From CAYLNH01 sp964384625 (GTDB lineage: Bacteria > Verrucomicrobiota > Lentisphaeria > JABSQK01): DNA of 18,540 nucleotides. Below the pieces are notes generated by a model. The model made no database searches and was not told the DNA's origin. It was given only the letters and a program-made list of their open reading frames with translations. The stretch is taken from positions 1-18,540 of the forward strand of contig CAYLNH010000132.1 in NCBI GenBank assembly GCA_964384625.1. Reading direction: 5' to 3'. The translations under genes were made by a program, and so were the position numbers. Shown here piece after piece: positions 7,923 through 15,813 of this stretch; positions within the stretch are counted from its first letter, which is position 1, and the number at the start of each line of letters is the position of its first letter.

Positions 7923-9152
7923 TCACCTTCGTTCGAGCTTCCGTAGAATCGCTCTCAAGGTTGAGTCCGTCAGTCTGAGGCAGTCGATCCTGGTGGGCAT
8001 CTCGTACAGTGTGTAATCGTCATGCCTCTCCAGTCTTTGCTTGCCGTAGGGATCTTCGCCGTCCTTCACGGGAATGACCTCAATCCCTTTCTTCACACCC
8101 ACAGGTTTCCCGCTATCGTACACGACGGAGAACATGGCCTCGTTCATCTCTACGATCTTCGCGATGACCCTCCTTTTCGGGAAGTAGACTTCAAGCCAAC
8201 TGCCCAGAAGCTGCTGACATTCTTTGTCACCATGCCGGTAGTACTTGAAGTGGTGTACGACGTAGACCTCGTAGACGTCAGCGTCCTTTTCGTCGGCATC
8301 GGTCGTCAGCAGGTCCTCTATCTTTCCGGTCTTCCGATCGACGTGGGTGACAGACAGGATTCTCTGACGGTCAACCACAACGATGACCACCGTACCGTCG
8401 AGCAAATCATACTCCCCCGTCCAGAATGCGCCGCCGGTGTTCCGATCTGGCTCTCCGTAGAGTTCCACAACGTCGTCTGCCGTCATATCCAGGCGAAGTG
8501 ACCGGAAACTGATCGGCCGAAGCTCGAACGGCCCGATCCACGTCTTAACCTCTGCCTCCGGTTTCCCCAGGTGGTCTGCCAGCGCCCGCAGGTCTTCCTT
8601 GATTCTTCCAGCCGGGATCTCCTCCAGATGCTCGAATGCCGGTTGCTCCTCGCCAGTTTCGACGTAGTCCACGAAGCCGGCAATCTTGGCGTCCGGTATC
8701 ACGAAGTCGAATATGCGATTGTATCGAAACCGCTCGTTGGGGGTAACCGATACGGAGACGTGTGGCCCGTTCGCCGGAACCGGATCGCTTAGACCGTCGA
8801 GGAACCGCTGCACCTCCTTGGACTTCGCCTTGTACTGAACGGCGATGCCGCCGCGCGGCAGAGGTCGCAGAACGACACGAATCGGTCTAGGCTGCTCAAT
8901 GCCGATGTTGAGTTCTGCCGTGTGCCCTTCCTTCGTGACCGAGATCCAAGCCGTATCCGGGATGCCGTCCGGGATGTCCGCCTCGCCGTTGACGTCAGTC
9001 TTCGTTTCCCGGCGATCTTCCGTTGAGTGCGCACGTCCCTTGACGACCGCGCCCTCAATCGGGTTGCCTGCCTCGTCAACGACCACGATCTCGGGCGCAC
9101 CGCAGCCGGCGGCGAGACAAACTACCAGGACCATCAACGCACAACGGAGCAT
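7923..9152 (-). CDS. Putative lipoprotein with Ig-like and SmpA-like parts
   Basis: The 409-residue protein starts with a lipoprotein signal peptide: hydrophobic LMVLVVCLAAGC with the lipid-bearing cysteine at C17. The mature part opens with a carboxypeptidase-regulatory-like beta domain (~20-95; DEAGNPIEGAVVKGR, then TDVNGEADI), common in surface proteins. Residues ~215-275 (LRLDMTADDVVELYGEPD, then strands GTVVIVVVDRQRILSVTHVD) resemble the SmpA/BLIP-like fold used by outer-membrane assembly lipoproteins. The remainder is not recognised. The start is well set: AAGGAGGT (9159-9166) lies six bases before ATG. It ends 19 bases from the convergent GH123 gene and has a palindromic repeat block upstream. 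Function is unknown; I infer an envelope role from the lipoprotein signal only. The domain assignments rest on pattern recognition and are less sure than the gene itself. Confidence 0.8.
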   Translation of the reverse strand: MLRCALMVLVVCLAAGCGAPEIVVVDEAGNPIEGAVVKGRAHSTEDRRETKTDVNGEADIPDGIPDTAWISVTKEGHTAELNIGIEQPRPIRVVLRPLPRGGIAVQYKAKSKEVQRFLDGLSDPVPANGPHVSVSVTPNERFRYNRIFDFVIPDAKIAGFVDYVETGEEQPAFEHLEEIPAGRIKEDLRALADHLGKPEAEVKTWIGPFELRPISFRSLRLDMTADDVVELYGEPDRNTGGAFWTGEYDLLDGTVVIVVVDRQRILSVTHVDRKTGKIEDLLTTDADEKDADVYEVYVVHHFKYYRHGDKECQQLLGSWLEVYFPKRRVIAKIVEMNEAMFSVVYDSGKPVGVKKGIEVIPVKDGEDPYGKQRLERHDDYTLYEMPTRIDCLRLTDSTLRAILRKLERR

Positions 9153-9260
9153 TTGTGCACCTCCTTAATTGTTGTTCGAGCATCCCGATCAAAGTCTCCG
9201 CCTGAATGGGACTGTCGATCTAATCGCAATGAGACCCTCCGACAGCGCCAACGGCGGTGT

Positions 9261-9437
9261 ACAACGTAGCCTGGGGCAACGCCCCAGAGATCGTTTTTGC
9301 ACCCGAATCGTTCCCTGAAGGGGAACTACAACCATCCAGATGGCAAGAGGTTGCAGAACGCCTTCAGCGTTCGAATCTGGTCTGCTACATTTCCTGGGGC
9401 GTTGCCCCAGGCTACGTTGTGGCAGCCCCTTCGGGGC
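9261..9437. repeat. REP/BIME-like nested palindromic repeat
   Basis: Two 27-base arms, 9261-9287 and 9393-9419, are perfect reverse complements. Each contains its own hairpin: CTGGGGC and GCCCCAG around the loop AAC (9271-9287), and around GTT (9393-9409). Between and beside them are further small hairpins: GTTCCC/GGGAAC (9310-9326), AACGC/GCGTT (9357-9370) and GCCCC/GGGGC (9425-9437). The layout is that of paired REP units in intergenic DNA. The same sequence opens frames on both strands (for example 9297-9527 plus), which I regard as spurious. The 95 bases after the block (9438-9532) hold nothing I recognise. Confidence 0.8.
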
Positions 9438-9532
9438 GCAGAAACACGACGAAAGACATTAAACCGACAGTCCCTGAATGGCGGAGCTCTGGCAACGCTT
9501 CTGCGGCGCAATGGCTACTGTGTCTGATCGCT

Positions 9533-11161
9533 CTAGTAATAAGCCAGGACGGTATAGGTGTACTTCAGCGTCTTGGTCTCGCCGGGTTTGAGGGTGAGTT
9601 CCCAGATGAGTTCGTTGCGTTCGTTGACGGAGTAGACGCCGAGTTCGAGGAGTTCCTTCTTCGGCTTGCCGTCGGCGCTGTTCAGTTCGCCGGAGAACCG
9701 GCGACGGACGACCATGCGGACTTCTTTTTTGCGATGGTTCTTCATCAACACCGTGCCCTGCACTTGGGTCCGTTGAAAACGCCGACCGGCAATGGAGAGT
9801 TTCTCGCGTTCACCTTTCACTTCCTTCTCGGTGCAGCGTGTGACGATCGAGAGTGCCTTGGTGATGTGGATCACGGTCGACGCCTTGGGGTTAACCCAGT
9901 AGCTGAGGGACTGACCGAGGAACTTGTCGCCTTCGGTGACGATTGCCGGCGCCGTGGTCATCGGGAAGTCCAGCGGGTTGCGGAAGCGGATGGAATCCCA
10001 GGCGGCGTCCTTGTACTTCTCCGGGTTGTTGCGGCGCTGGTATTCTTCAATGTATCTGCCCCACTCATTGCGGCTGTCCGGGATGATCCATTCAACGATG
10101 CGCTCATAGTCGGCACTGCCCTTGGCCACGGCGGTCGCCAGCGCATCGCCTTCCTTCAGGTCGAGTTCGCCGACGCTCTGGTAATGAATATCAACACCAT
10201 CACCAAGCTCTTTCTTTCCCGGCATGAAGGCACCGGCAGAAGGTGCGGGACGGTTGTACGAGACTGCCTGTTGCGACATCACGTTGCCCATGGAAACATG
10301 ACCGCGACGAGGCTGCTGGCTGAGCTGCTGGAAGAAGCTGCTGAGTGTTGTCTGCAACGACAGCGGCGAGGTCACGTGGCCGAACTTCACGTTGGGAAAA
10401 CCGGAGATCAACTGGACCTCCGCATCGCCGAGGTCACCGAGTTCGTTCTTGATCACGGCCTTCTGTTCGATCGTAAGTTGATTCGCATTCTGCAGGTCAA
10501 TCTTGTAGCTCGGCACCCACGACATCCCCTTGGTCAGGTAACTGATCGTGATGACCGCGCCCTTCGCCGGCACCCTGGACGCTTCGAAAACCAACACCGG
10601 CTGGAATTTCTCTTCCTGGTCATTGAACCCGTCTGCCTCGATATGCGAGATCATGCCGACGTCCACTTGCGCCACGCCGCGGGCGGTCTTGAGCAACACG
10701 TGGTTGCCGGCCGGCGCCAGGGCATTGCCCCGAGCCTGGCCGTAGTAACGCTGATTGTAGTTGCGATTCCACGTGGCCGGGTTGCCGTTTTTCGGCACCG
10801 GGGCCAGCACGGTGCCCTTCAGCGTTGTGGCGTTCTCGCCGCGCAGATGGATCGTCACTTCGCGGCCGGCAAACTTCGCGGTCACGGACGCCTTGGTCAG
10901 ATCCAGATCGACCGGCACTTTCCGTTTGGTCAGGCGGGTCACAACCTTGGCATCGCTCTCGATCCAGAACGTCCCGTGCACCGGTTCGGGCACGTCTTCA
11001 ACCATGTAGTCGCCGTCGGCCTTGACCTTGACCATGCGTTTGACCACAGCCAGGCCGTTCTTGAACAGGCCCACCGAAACCGTTCTGGATTCCACCTTCG
11101 TTTCAGCGGCGACGGCCCGGAACGTCAGGGCCAACAGCGTGCACACGATTGCAGTTCTCAT
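9533..11161 (-). CDS. DUF4139 domain-containing secreted protein
   Basis: The 542-residue protein has a signal peptide (MRTAIVCTLLALTFRAVAA, likely cut near residue 18-19) and is probably periplasmic or surface located. The N-terminal part (~25-110, TVSVGLFKNGLAVVKRMVKV) is the usual beta-rich start of DUF4139 proteins. The family core is seen at ~205-225 (SYLTKGMSWVPSYKIDL), and the C-terminus (ELIWELTLKPGETKTLKYTY) is the typical family ending. A Gln/Ser/Pro-rich low-complexity stretch (~280-310) interrupts the core. The biochemical role of the family is not established as far as I know. The start is supported by AGGAG (11169-11173) seven bases upstream. The gene is divergent from nagA with 149 bases between, including an AT-rich TATATATA run near 11196-11204 that could belong to its promoter, although no good -35 was found. 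Confidence 0.85.
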   Translation of the reverse strand: MRTAIVCTLLALTFRAVAAETKVESRTVSVGLFKNGLAVVKRMVKVKADGDYMVEDVPEPVHGTFWIESDAKVVTRLTKRKVPVDLDLTKASVTAKFAGREVTIHLRGENATTLKGTVLAPVPKNGNPATWNRNYNQRYYGQARGNALAPAGNHVLLKTARGVAQVDVGMISHIEADGFNDQEEKFQPVLVFEASRVPAKGAVITISYLTKGMSWVPSYKIDLQNANQLTIEQKAVIKNELGDLGDAEVQLISGFPNVKFGHVTSPLSLQTTLSSFFQQLSQQPRRGHVSMGNVMSQQAVSYNRPAPSAGAFMPGKKELGDGVDIHYQSVGELDLKEGDALATAVAKGSADYERIVEWIIPDSRNEWGRYIEEYQRRNNPEKYKDAAWDSIRFRNPLDFPMTTAPAIVTEGDKFLGQSLSYWVNPKASTVIHITKALSIVTRCTEKEVKGEREKLSIAGRRFQRTQVQGTVLMKNHRKKEVRMVVRRRFSGELNSADGKPKKELLELGVYSVNERNELIWELTLKPGETKTLKYTYTVLAYY

Positions 11162-11310
11162 CGGAACTCTCCTCTCTGGTTGTTGCGTCTGTCCTTATAT
11201 ATAGCAGCCGCAACCCGCTGATTGTTCAGAAAAGCGTCACAAACGTGTAAAACCAATGTAAAACGACAACGGCGCTTGACCTGCCGTGAGCGCCGATCAC
11301 ATTGTCTGGC

Positions 11311-12309
11311 ATGAACGGCTTTGTTGATCTTCAGGTGAACGGCTGGCGGGGTATCGACTTCTCGGCGCCCGGACTGACCCTCGACCAGGTCCGGGAGATC
11401 ACTCGGGAACTGACAGGGCGCGGCACCATCGCCTACTGCCCTACCCTGATTACCGCGGCTCCCGCAGCCTACGAAGCGAATTTCCCGGTGATCGCACAGG
11501 CAATGGCCGACGACGAACTGGCCCCGCACATCCTCGGCATACATCTGGAGGGCCCGTTCATCTCTCCCGAACCCGGCGCCGTCGGAGCGCACCCGAAGGA
11601 ACACGTCCTGCCTCCCTCGATCGAGGCCTTCGACCAGTTCCAGGACTGGGCTGACGGCCATATCCGCCTGCTTACCGTCGCACCGGGAACGCCGGGGTGC
11701 GTCGATCTTATCCGCCACGCTGTGGATCAAGAGGTCGCCGTGTCGCTCGGCCACCATCTCGCCACGGACGACCAGATGCAGGCCGCCGTCGACGCCGGCG
11801 CCAGGCTCTGCACCCACGTCGGCAACGGCATCCCGCACATGATCCATCGCCACGACAACCCGCTGTGGTGGCAGCTCTCCTGCAATGACGTCAGCGGCAT
11901 GTTCATCACCGACGGTCATCATCTCCCGGCGGATCTGATCGCGGTCGCCCTGCGAAGCAAGGGGGTCGAACGCTTTATCGTCACCAGCGACGCCTCGCCG
12001 CTGGCCGGCATGCCGCCGGGCAACTACACAATCTTCGGCGGCCTGGAGGTCGAGATCAGCAAAACCGGGCGCATTTCAGCGCCGTCAACCGGGGGCCTCG
12101 CCGGGTCGCACGCGAGCATGCTGGAGTGCATGAACCATCTGGCCGGTCTCGATCTCCTGAGCGCCCGGGAGCTGTGGCAGGTCGGCGCCGGCAACGCCCT
12201 GGCGGCCCTGGATCTGTCACCGGCACGCATCCTCGATGCCCCCGGGCCGGACGTCCACTTCGACGGCCGGCGGTTCAGCGTTTCGCCGCCTCCGCCGTCG
12301 ACTTCATGA
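11311..12309 (+). CDS. nagA: N-acetylglucosamine-6-phosphate deacetylase, compact type
   Basis: The 332-residue protein is a NagA-type amidohydrolase that converts N-acetylglucosamine-6-phosphate to glucosamine-6-phosphate and acetate in the cytoplasm. Expected metal and catalytic residues are visible: DLQVNG (6-11, with Gln in place of a His-x-His motif, as in E. coli NagA), E80 in HLEGPF, H148 in SLGHH, H169 in THVGNG and D227 in TSDAS. It starts directly at the first barrel strand and ends soon after the last, so the beta-sandwich domain of ordinary ~380-residue NagA is missing. I recall similar short forms in Planctomycetota, so this is probably a subfamily and not a broken gene. ATG 11311 is preferred over TTG 11302; neither has a clear ribosome site. 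The 3' end overlaps the convergent ankyrin-repeat gene by 35 bases. A broader amidohydrolase role is possible. Confidence 0.85.
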   Translation: MNGFVDLQVNGWRGIDFSAPGLTLDQVREITRELTGRGTIAYCPTLITAAPAAYEANFPVIAQAMADDELAPHILGIHLEGPFISPEPGAVGAHPKEHVLPPSIEAFDQFQDWADGHIRLLTVAPGTPGCVDLIRHAVDQEVAVSLGHHLATDDQMQAAVDAGARLCTHVGNGIPHMIHRHDNPLWWQLSCNDVSGMFITDGHHLPADLIAVALRSKGVERFIVTSDASPLAGMPPGNYTIFGGLEVEISKTGRISAPSTGGLAGSHASMLECMNHLAGLDLLSARELWQVGAGNALAALDLSPARILDAPGPDVHFDGRRFSVSPPPPSTS

Positions 12310-13420
12310 GCAATTGCCTGACGGCCGGCGGCGTCCGCTCGGTGGTCAGATCCATGGGCGTGAAGCCCTTGGCATTGAGCACGTCCCCGCTGGCGCCGGA
12401 TGCCAGCAGCATGGCAACCGCATCAACATGCCCCTGGAGTGCGGCCCAGTGTAACGCCGTGTTGCCGCCCCGGTCGGTGCACTCGACGCGCGCGCCGGCA
12501 CGCAGCAACGCCTGCATTTCCGTTAGCCGGTTTTCGTGCGCCGCCCGATGCAGCGGGGTCCAGCGCTCGTGATCGGGGACGTCCACATCCGCGCCGCACG
12601 CGAGCAGTTCCTGCACCAGATCGAACCGGCCGGCGTTGGCGGCCACGTGCAGCGGGGTCCGGCCGGTCTGCCAGCCGCGGCGGACCCTCCAGTCAGGATC
12701 GACGCCGCGGTCATGCAGGAAGCGGACCATGCCCGGCGAGCGGGCCTGATGCATCAGGTTCCGCCCGCAGACATCGCCGGCCGATACGGTGCCGGGCCGC
12801 GACACAAGGACGTAGGTCAAGCGGCGATACCTGCCGAAATAGGCGCAATCGTAGACATCGACCACACCGGCGGCATACCAGTTGAGCAACGGCAACAAGA
12901 CCAGTATGCCGGCCGCCGGCACCAGAAACTGTTTACCATCACCGGCGACCCGCTTGCGGCCACGCAGAAAACTGACCAGGGCAAGCACCAGAAAAGCGAG
13001 CAGAAAGCCGGGCGAACCGTAAACCAGATAATGACGCCACTCCCCCGGCGTCACCTCCTTGATCTGCAGGAGCCAGCGCGGCAGGCTGTACATCTCGGCG
13101 TAGCGCACCGCCGCCAACGGCCCCAGAGACACCAGACCGACGATTCCCCGCCGGCAATGCAGCCGCCAGCCCCGGCAAGAGCGCCCAACAAGGTGCCAAC
13201 CCAAGGCACAGATTCCGACGGCCAACAGCCAACAGGCCAATACCGCAGCTCCCAGCTGCGCATAGTATTTCAGGCCCCACAGCACAAACCACAAGGCCAA
13301 AGCCACGCCGCAACCGACTGCCCAGAAGCACTTCTCTCTCGGCGGCCTTTGACGGCAAAGACCGGTCGCAAGCCAGACAGCAAACGTCAATATTGCGATG
13401 GCAGGGAACAGGGGCGGCAT
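12275..13420 (-). CDS. Polytopic membrane protein with C-terminal ankyrin repeats
   Basis: The 381-residue protein has an N-terminal membrane part with hydrophobic segments at ~2-22, 31-50, 54-74, 133-151 and 164-186, and possibly 92-105. A C-terminal soluble part carries ankyrin repeats. Complete repeats lie at ~253-281 (GRTPLHVAANAGRFDLVQEL), ~287-314 (TPLHRAAHENRL) and ~319-347 (TALHWAALQGHVDAV), with degenerate units before (~219-245) and after (~352-373). Ankyrin repeats bind proteins, so the likely picture is a membrane-tethered docking platform; the partner is unknown. The start ATG has AAGGA about eleven bases upstream. The last codons overlap the 3' end of nagA on the other strand (12275-12309). 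The heparinase-like gene lies 166 bases upstream on the same strand; that gap holds CACCCCCT (13488-13495) and its complement AGGGGGTG (13554-13561). Confidence 0.85.
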   Translation of the reverse strand: MPPLFPAIAILTFAVWLATGLCRQRPPREKCFWAVGCGVALALWFVLWGLKYYAQLGAAVLACWLLAVGICALGWHLVGRSCRGWRLHCRRGIVGLVSLGPLAAVRYAEMYSLPRWLLQIKEVTPGEWRHYLVYGSPGFLLAFLVLALVSFLRGRKRVAGDGKQFLVPAAGILVLLPLLNWYAAGVVDVYDCAYFGRYRRLTYVLVSRPGTVSAGDVCGRNLMHQARSPGMVRFLHDRGVDPDWRVRRGWQTGRTPLHVAANAGRFDLVQELLACGADVDVPDHERWTPLHRAAHENRLTEMQALLRAGARVECTDRGGNTALHWAALQGHVDAVAMLLASGASGDVLNAKGFTPMDLTTERTPPAVRQLLMKSTAEAAKR

Positions 13421-13586
13421 CCAGGGCTTTCCTTCTCGACGTTCCGGTTCGTCACACGTGATAACATAGCCGGAAATCGGGCAAATTCACCCCCTGGAGA
13501 GCCCCGACTCTGCGGCGTCGGCGCCTTGCTCCAAGCATGAAATTCGACACCGCAGGGGGTGCTGGAGCAACGGAACGGGCCGTACC

Positions 13587-15437
13587 CTATGCCGGCAGCA
13601 GTGACGGTTTCAGCTTCACCGTCTGCCGGCGGTCAGCCGTTTCCACGCTGATCCGGATACGGGTATCCACATACTCCACACCGACCTTCGCCCGCCGGCG
13701 GCCCGGCGTCAACAACGTCACCAACACCATGTCTTTGTGCAGTTTCTCCGTGCACCAGCGCAGCATCGTCGCCGGCGGCGCCGTCGGCGTCGTCGGCGCT
13801 GTCGACGCGCTTGCCAGCACCGGCGGCACATTGGCCGCGTAACTGATCCGCAGGGACTCCTTCGCACCCTTCAACAGGGCCCCGGCCTTGAAGGTGCGGA
13901 CCTCGGCATAGGAATGCAGCCGCGATTCGACGCGGGCCGGATGCCGGGTCTGGACGCGATCGACAATGAGGAAGGCAGCATCGTCGAGCAACAGAGCCGC
14001 GCGCCCGCAGAACTTCGCCGCCGGACCGTCGCGACCGTACCCCATGGCTTCGGTGGCGACCAGTCGCACACCTTCCCAACCCGTGCCCTTGATTACCTCG
14101 GTCTGCTGCAGAGCCGCACCGTGGGCAATGCCGACGCCGTTGAGCATGATGGTATTCTTGTATTGCGCGTTGATATCCGGCAGTTCATAGCGGCGACTCG
14201 AGAAGGTCGTGTCGAGATACTCGCGGTTGCCGACGTTGGCAATCAGCTTCTCGCTGCCGACGACCACATTACAGCTCAACAGATCATTGTGACCATGAGG
14301 CACCTCCGTAGTGCCGCCGCGGATCGACATGTAAAGCTCCGGATGCGGCATGTGGTCGGCGATAATGCCCCAATCCAATCCCTTGTAGAGCTTCGCGCCG
14401 CAACGCTTCGGCTTCCGCGGCAGCGCCGGCCTGCCGTCATGCAGCAGCAACCAGAGTGCGGCAGCGGCGCGGCCGCCACCAGGATTTGTCAGACCCGTCA
14501 AACGGCCGTCAATCCCTTGGATTACCTGCTTCTCGCCGAGCTCGCGCGCGACGTCGTAGTGACTCGGCTGCGGTCCCCAATGGTTCACATCGCCGAAACT
14601 GCATGGTTGCGCGTTGGGGCAGAAATCCAATGGAAACGACAGGGTCTGCCTGGCGCCGCGCAGTTTCAGCAGGGGGTGCCGTTTACCAAGCGCGTGCTCC
14701 CAACTGCGCAGATAGATGAACGCATAGTGCATCCCGTAATTCCAATAGCCCGTGCCCTCGGGCCAGGCGCCGTCGGTCTCGTTCAAATGCTCCATGTACG
14801 GCTTGAAAGAGCGCTCGACCCGCGGCAGAATCCGGCGGGCCAACGGGACCTCTTCGTACATCGACAGACACAGCATCCCCAGACCGCCGGCACACACCGT
14901 GTTCCAATTGGAGTCCGGGCGGCAGTACCAACTCGCCCCGTCCTTGCGGCAGAATTTGTCGCCGGCCGGGAAGACCCAATGGTTCGCCACCGCCAGAAAG
15001 AAGTCCTTCTCCGCGGCCGTCAGCGTGTCGAACAGCCAATCGTAGGCCATGGCCAAGGTGGCGGCGTTCTCGCCGTAGCTCAGATCAAAAATCGCATCCG
15101 GGGCAAAATCTCCCCGGCGCCACGTGATCCAGGACCAGCAGTCCCAATCGCCCATCATCCGGACGTGCTCCAAAACGGCCGTTCGAAAGCGCTCCTTGCC
15201 GGTCTGCTGCCAACGCGCCAACAGCGTGACCACGCGCGTCTGCACTTCCCGCGCACGGCCCAGATGCTCGTTGTGCGTGTTGCGCCTGTACTTCAACGGC
15301 GGTATCAAGGCCCAACGCGCCGCCATCTTTTTCACCCAGCCGTTGCAGGCAATCAGGAACGGCATCGCCGGTTCCTGATTGAGTTTCTTCAGTTCGGTTG
15401 GACCAATGAACAGACGTGGATGGGCGGCGAGTTTCAT
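13587..15437 (-). CDS. Heparinase II/III-like polysaccharide lyase
   Basis: The 616-residue protein has the two-part build of heparinase II/III lyases, which cut uronic-acid polysaccharides by beta-elimination. An alpha-helical toroid (~25-330) carries the substrate-cleft motifs SNWNTVCAGG (176-185, Asn/His position) and EGTGYWNYGMHY (227-238, with the expected tyrosines). A beta-sandwich begins near 350 with HGHNDLLSCNVVVGSEKLIANVG (381-403, quoted only as a region), where H381 or H383 and D385 fit the conserved His/metal positions. The start is ATG 15437, because AGGAG (15444-15448) lies six bases upstream and homology begins there; the open frame to 15563 adds 42 non-conserved residues. 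No signal peptide is seen. Near the C-terminus a Thr/Pro/Ala-rich stretch is encoded by GC-rich triplet-like DNA (13770-13825). Substrate could be a glycosaminoglycan or an alginate-like polymer; sequence alone does not decide. Confidence 0.85.
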   Translation of the reverse strand: MKLAAHPRLFIGPTELKKLNQEPAMPFLIACNGWVKKMAARWALIPPLKYRRNTHNEHLGRAREVQTRVVTLLARWQQTGKERFRTAVLEHVRMMGDWDCWSWITWRRGDFAPDAIFDLSYGENAATLAMAYDWLFDTLTAAEKDFFLAVANHWVFPAGDKFCRKDGASWYCRPDSNWNTVCAGGLGMLCLSMYEEVPLARRILPRVERSFKPYMEHLNETDGAWPEGTGYWNYGMHYAFIYLRSWEHALGKRHPLLKLRGARQTLSFPLDFCPNAQPCSFGDVNHWGPQPSHYDVARELGEKQVIQGIDGRLTGLTNPGGGRAAAALWLLLHDGRPALPRKPKRCGAKLYKGLDWGIIADHMPHPELYMSIRGGTTEVPHGHNDLLSCNVVVGSEKLIANVGNREYLDTTFSSRRYELPDINAQYKNTIMLNGVGIAHGAALQQTEVIKGTGWEGVRLVATEAMGYGRDGPAAKFCGRAALLLDDAAFLIVDRVQTRHPARVESRLHSYAEVRTFKAGALLKGAKESLRISYAANVPPVLASASTAPTTPTAPPATMLRWCTEKLHKDMVLVTLLTPGRRRAKVGVEYVDTRIRISVETADRRQTVKLKPSLLPA

Positions 15438-15724
15438 GCCGGGCTCCTGGTGTTGGGACTGGGGGACAGCGGATGGAAGAGGGCCTTGCGGCCGCGAAGA
15501 TGTACGCAGAAGAAGGTATTCCCTTCGGTGATTTCGACTGCTTTCAACCTTGTCTGTCGCCACCGCCGGATCAAGCGCCAGACCGGAATATTCCCTATTT
15601 CCCCGTTTCGCAGGGCGACGCGATCGCTCTCAACGGCGGCGGCGCGGCGAGGCGGTCAGGGCAGGATTGCCCCTCTCCGGCTGACCGTCCTCCGCCGGCA
15701 CACCGCGAAAAGCATGGCTTTCGC
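15438..15724. other. Non-coding stretch upstream of lyase
   Basis: I find no convincing gene here. Frames on both strands are open but show no conserved features or ribosome sites. A short palindrome GGAATATTCC lies at 15585-15594 and a G/C-rich triplet run at ~15633-15660. No clear promoter for the minus-strand lyase was found. Confidence 0.6.
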
Positions 15725-15753
15725 TTGACATCGCGGCTTTTTCACCGCATAAT
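15725..15753 (+). promoter_or_regulatory. Strong sigma-70-like promoter for epimerase remnant
   Basis: A perfect -35 TTGACA (15725-15730) and a near-perfect -10 CATAAT (15748-15753) are separated by 17 bases. Transcription would start near 15760. It is the best promoter match I found in the window and points at the truncated epimerase gene starting at 15814. Confidence 0.7.
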
Positions 15754-15780
15754 AAAACCAACCATACATTTGGTTTTATT
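15751..15780. promoter_or_regulatory. Perfect palindromic operator over the promoter start site
   Basis: AATAAAACCAA (15751-15761) and TTGGTTTTATT (15770-15780) are exact reverse complements around eight bases. The site overlaps the -10 box and the expected start of transcription, the classic place for a repressor operator. In RNA it would also form an 11-bp hairpin at the 5' end. It lacks the central CG of the LacI-type site at 17153, so a different regulator is likely. Confidence 0.6.
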
Positions 15781-15813
15781 CACAAATCAGATACAGCCGC
15801 GAGGTACAGACTC

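Noticed and set aside
9257..11221. Long plus-strand open frame (654 codons) through the palindromic repeat and opposite DUF4139
   Set aside because: The first part is repeat DNA and the rest mirrors the DUF4139 gene, which has a signal peptide and ribosome site on the other strand.
15438..15563. 42-residue N-terminal extension of the lyase
   Set aside because: A good ribosome site precedes ATG 15437 and family similarity begins there; the extension is not a signal peptide.
13737..15728. Long plus-strand open frame (663 codons) opposite the lyase gene
   Set aside because: Its start is an Arg-rich run from GC triplets and it shows no recognisable domain, whereas the minus strand encodes clear heparinase II/III motifs.
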